Below the pieces are notes generated by a model, which made no database searches, was not told where the DNA came from, and saw nothing but the letters and a program-made list of their open reading frames with translations. A program made the translations under genes and the position numbers. Shown here in pieces: positions 63,058-64,000 of a stretch of DNA of 64,000 nucleotides. Positions within the stretch are counted from its first letter, which is position 1, and each line of letters starts with the position of its first letter. This stretch comes from Lenzites betulinus (lineage: Eukaryota > Basidiomycota > Agaricomycetes > Polyporales > Polyporaceae), in contig JABYQU010000028.1 in NCBI GenBank assembly GCA_022264855.1, forward strand, positions 372,001 through 436,000. Direction: 5' to 3'.

Positions 63058-63143
63058 TGGCCAACGCCGGGGTCGAACCGACGACCTTGGCGTAACAGAT
63101 ACATGTATTAGCACCACGCTCTAACCAACTGAGCTAGTCGGCC
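63058..63143 (-). tRNA. tRNA-Ile (AAT) with a 12-nt intron
   Basis: The mature sequence is identical to the tRNA at 43.1 kb: acceptor GGCCGAC/GTTGGCC, anticodon stem TGGTG/CGCCA, anticodon AAT, T arm GTCGG-TTCGACC-CCGGC. The intron here is CATGTATCTGTT (plus 63094-63105), six bases longer than in the other copy. A TTTTT run lies just downstream. It stands about 0.8 kb from a divergent phosphatase-like start, mirroring the tRNA-like gene at 47.1 kb. Confidence 0.92.
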
Positions 63144-63384
63144 ATTAATAGTAGTTATTATATAGTGTAGCACAAGTTGTGACGCATTTTCTGACTCTTC
63201 CGTCTTCCGCACGGAACTCACGGGCGCTTATGTACTCCCCCGTCTCCTCTCGTCGTCAAGTGTCATAATTACTACGTTCAACGGCAAAGACACACATATC
63301 ATGATGCTCTTCAGTCTTGCTTTTTTGCTTGATCGATGTCATATAAACGTACTCATATCTTCCGTTCTTCTGGCAGAGGGCACC

Positions 63385-63973
63385 AAGAACGTCCCATGGC
63401 CACTCGGAGTCGATCCGAACCCCGCCCGCCCGAATCCCAATCCACGCCTTATGTTGCATCGGACCGACGGATATAGACTCGGTTATGTCTACTTTAAGTA
63501 ACGAGGAGCTTCTAGGGTCGCTTGTAGACGACATTTACCTACAGCGCCGACGTCTAGACCTCCGGATCTCGGAATGGAGCAGAGCTCTGCTCGTACCCGA
63601 GCGGGGATCGTGGGCCATAGCACCTCCGTGCACCCGGCTCGCACCTGCACATGCCGCACTCGGAAGAGAACCATGGAGCCATCTCCGTCTGCGGGCACTC
63701 GCAATCGCCTTTCGGGGTGGATGGCTTATCGCGCACCACCTTCGCACATCCGCCTCGTGTCCGCGCTGTCTTCTCGGCGAGTCTTCCGCATGTCTGAACA
63801 TACTTAAACCCAGCCTCACCCCATCCTTGCGTTCCCTCATCTATTCTAAACCCAAACCACGCCGCTACAACCCAAGTCTGCGACTTGTCCACATCGAAAA
63901 CCGACCTGCCTGCCTTATCAGCCCTCGCCCCAACCTCGTCATTATCCACACCTATCAGCATTCACACCTTTCC
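63385..63973. repeat. Right arm of the inverted segmental duplication
   Basis: The reverse complement matches 46290-46875 (see that entry). Small indels are scattered through it. It lies directly upstream of a start codon at 63974, as the left arm does for 46289. Confidence 0.85.
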
Positions 63974-64000
63974 ATGTCCGCTACCACCACCACCACCCTC
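63974..64000 (+). CDS. Start of a second phosphatase-like gene (3' cut by the window edge)
   Basis: The ATG gives MSATTTTTL, parallel to MSAAITTTTL of the minus-strand gene at 46289. The in-frame upstream peptide CLISPRPNLVIIHTYQ is also shared, so translation could begin earlier in both. Only nine codons are visible; whether the rest is intact cannot be told. Confidence 0.6.

Overview
The window is nuclear DNA of a filamentous basidiomycete, most likely an Agaricomycete. Genes are broken by many short GT-AG introns of about 50-65 bases, coding exons are GC-rich, and several predicted proteins belong to families expanded in mushroom-forming fungi: DUF6533-type membrane proteins, class-II P450s and UbiA-type membrane enzymes. 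I see no prokaryotic operons, rRNA or CRISPR array. All assignments come from reading translations by eye; no database search was run.

Layout. 0-5.3 kb: the 3' part of a nucleoporin-like gene with three repeated motifs, a gap, then a complete P450. 5.3-23.8 kb: three multi-exon, multi-pass membrane-protein genes (about 7.5-9.3 minus, 12.9-15.1 plus, 21.6-23.8 plus) and a 5'-truncated fourth copy at 20.2 kb. Among them lie an ankyrin-like protein (15.5-16.9 minus) and a lactonase-fold enzyme (18.5-19.7 plus) with an apparent one-base deletion. 24.0-26.2 kb: an aldehyde dehydrogenase on minus. 26.3-35.2 kb: a gene-poor island containing a UbiA-type membrane enzyme (31.4-32.6) and three short non-autonomous transposons with terminal inverted repeats and target-site duplications. 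35.3-41.3 kb: a second P450 and a stand-alone adenylate-forming enzyme. 43.0-47.2 kb: a tRNA-Ile(AAT) with a 6-nt intron, a penta-EF-hand protein, a phosphatase-like protein and an unusual tRNA-like gene. 47.5-51.5 kb: a PMR1-type Ca2+/Mn2+ P-type ATPase. 51.9-62.3 kb: a tandem duplication of about 5 kb, each unit carrying a secreted protein of about 940 residues with a NucA/NucB-type DNase region. 63.1-64.0 kb: a second tRNA-Ile(AAT) and an inverted copy of the 46.3-46.9 kb segment, which ends in the first codons of another phosphatase-like gene at the window edge.

How genes may work together. The UbiA enzyme, P450 and adenylation enzyme are consecutive and co-oriented, and the aldehyde dehydrogenase lies about 5 kb upstream. 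Together they could form a small specialised-metabolite (meroterpenoid or terpenoid) locus; this is inference from content and proximity. The PMR1-type pump would supply Ca2+/Mn2+ to the secretory pathway. That fits the neighbouring secreted, Kex2-site-bearing nucleases only loosely.

The items I find most worth following up are the duplicated secreted DNase proteins, the clean MITEs with their target-site duplications, the exon-repeat structure of the nucleoporin-like gene, the inverted promoter/5'-gene duplication, and the tRNA intron and anticodon-loop variants.
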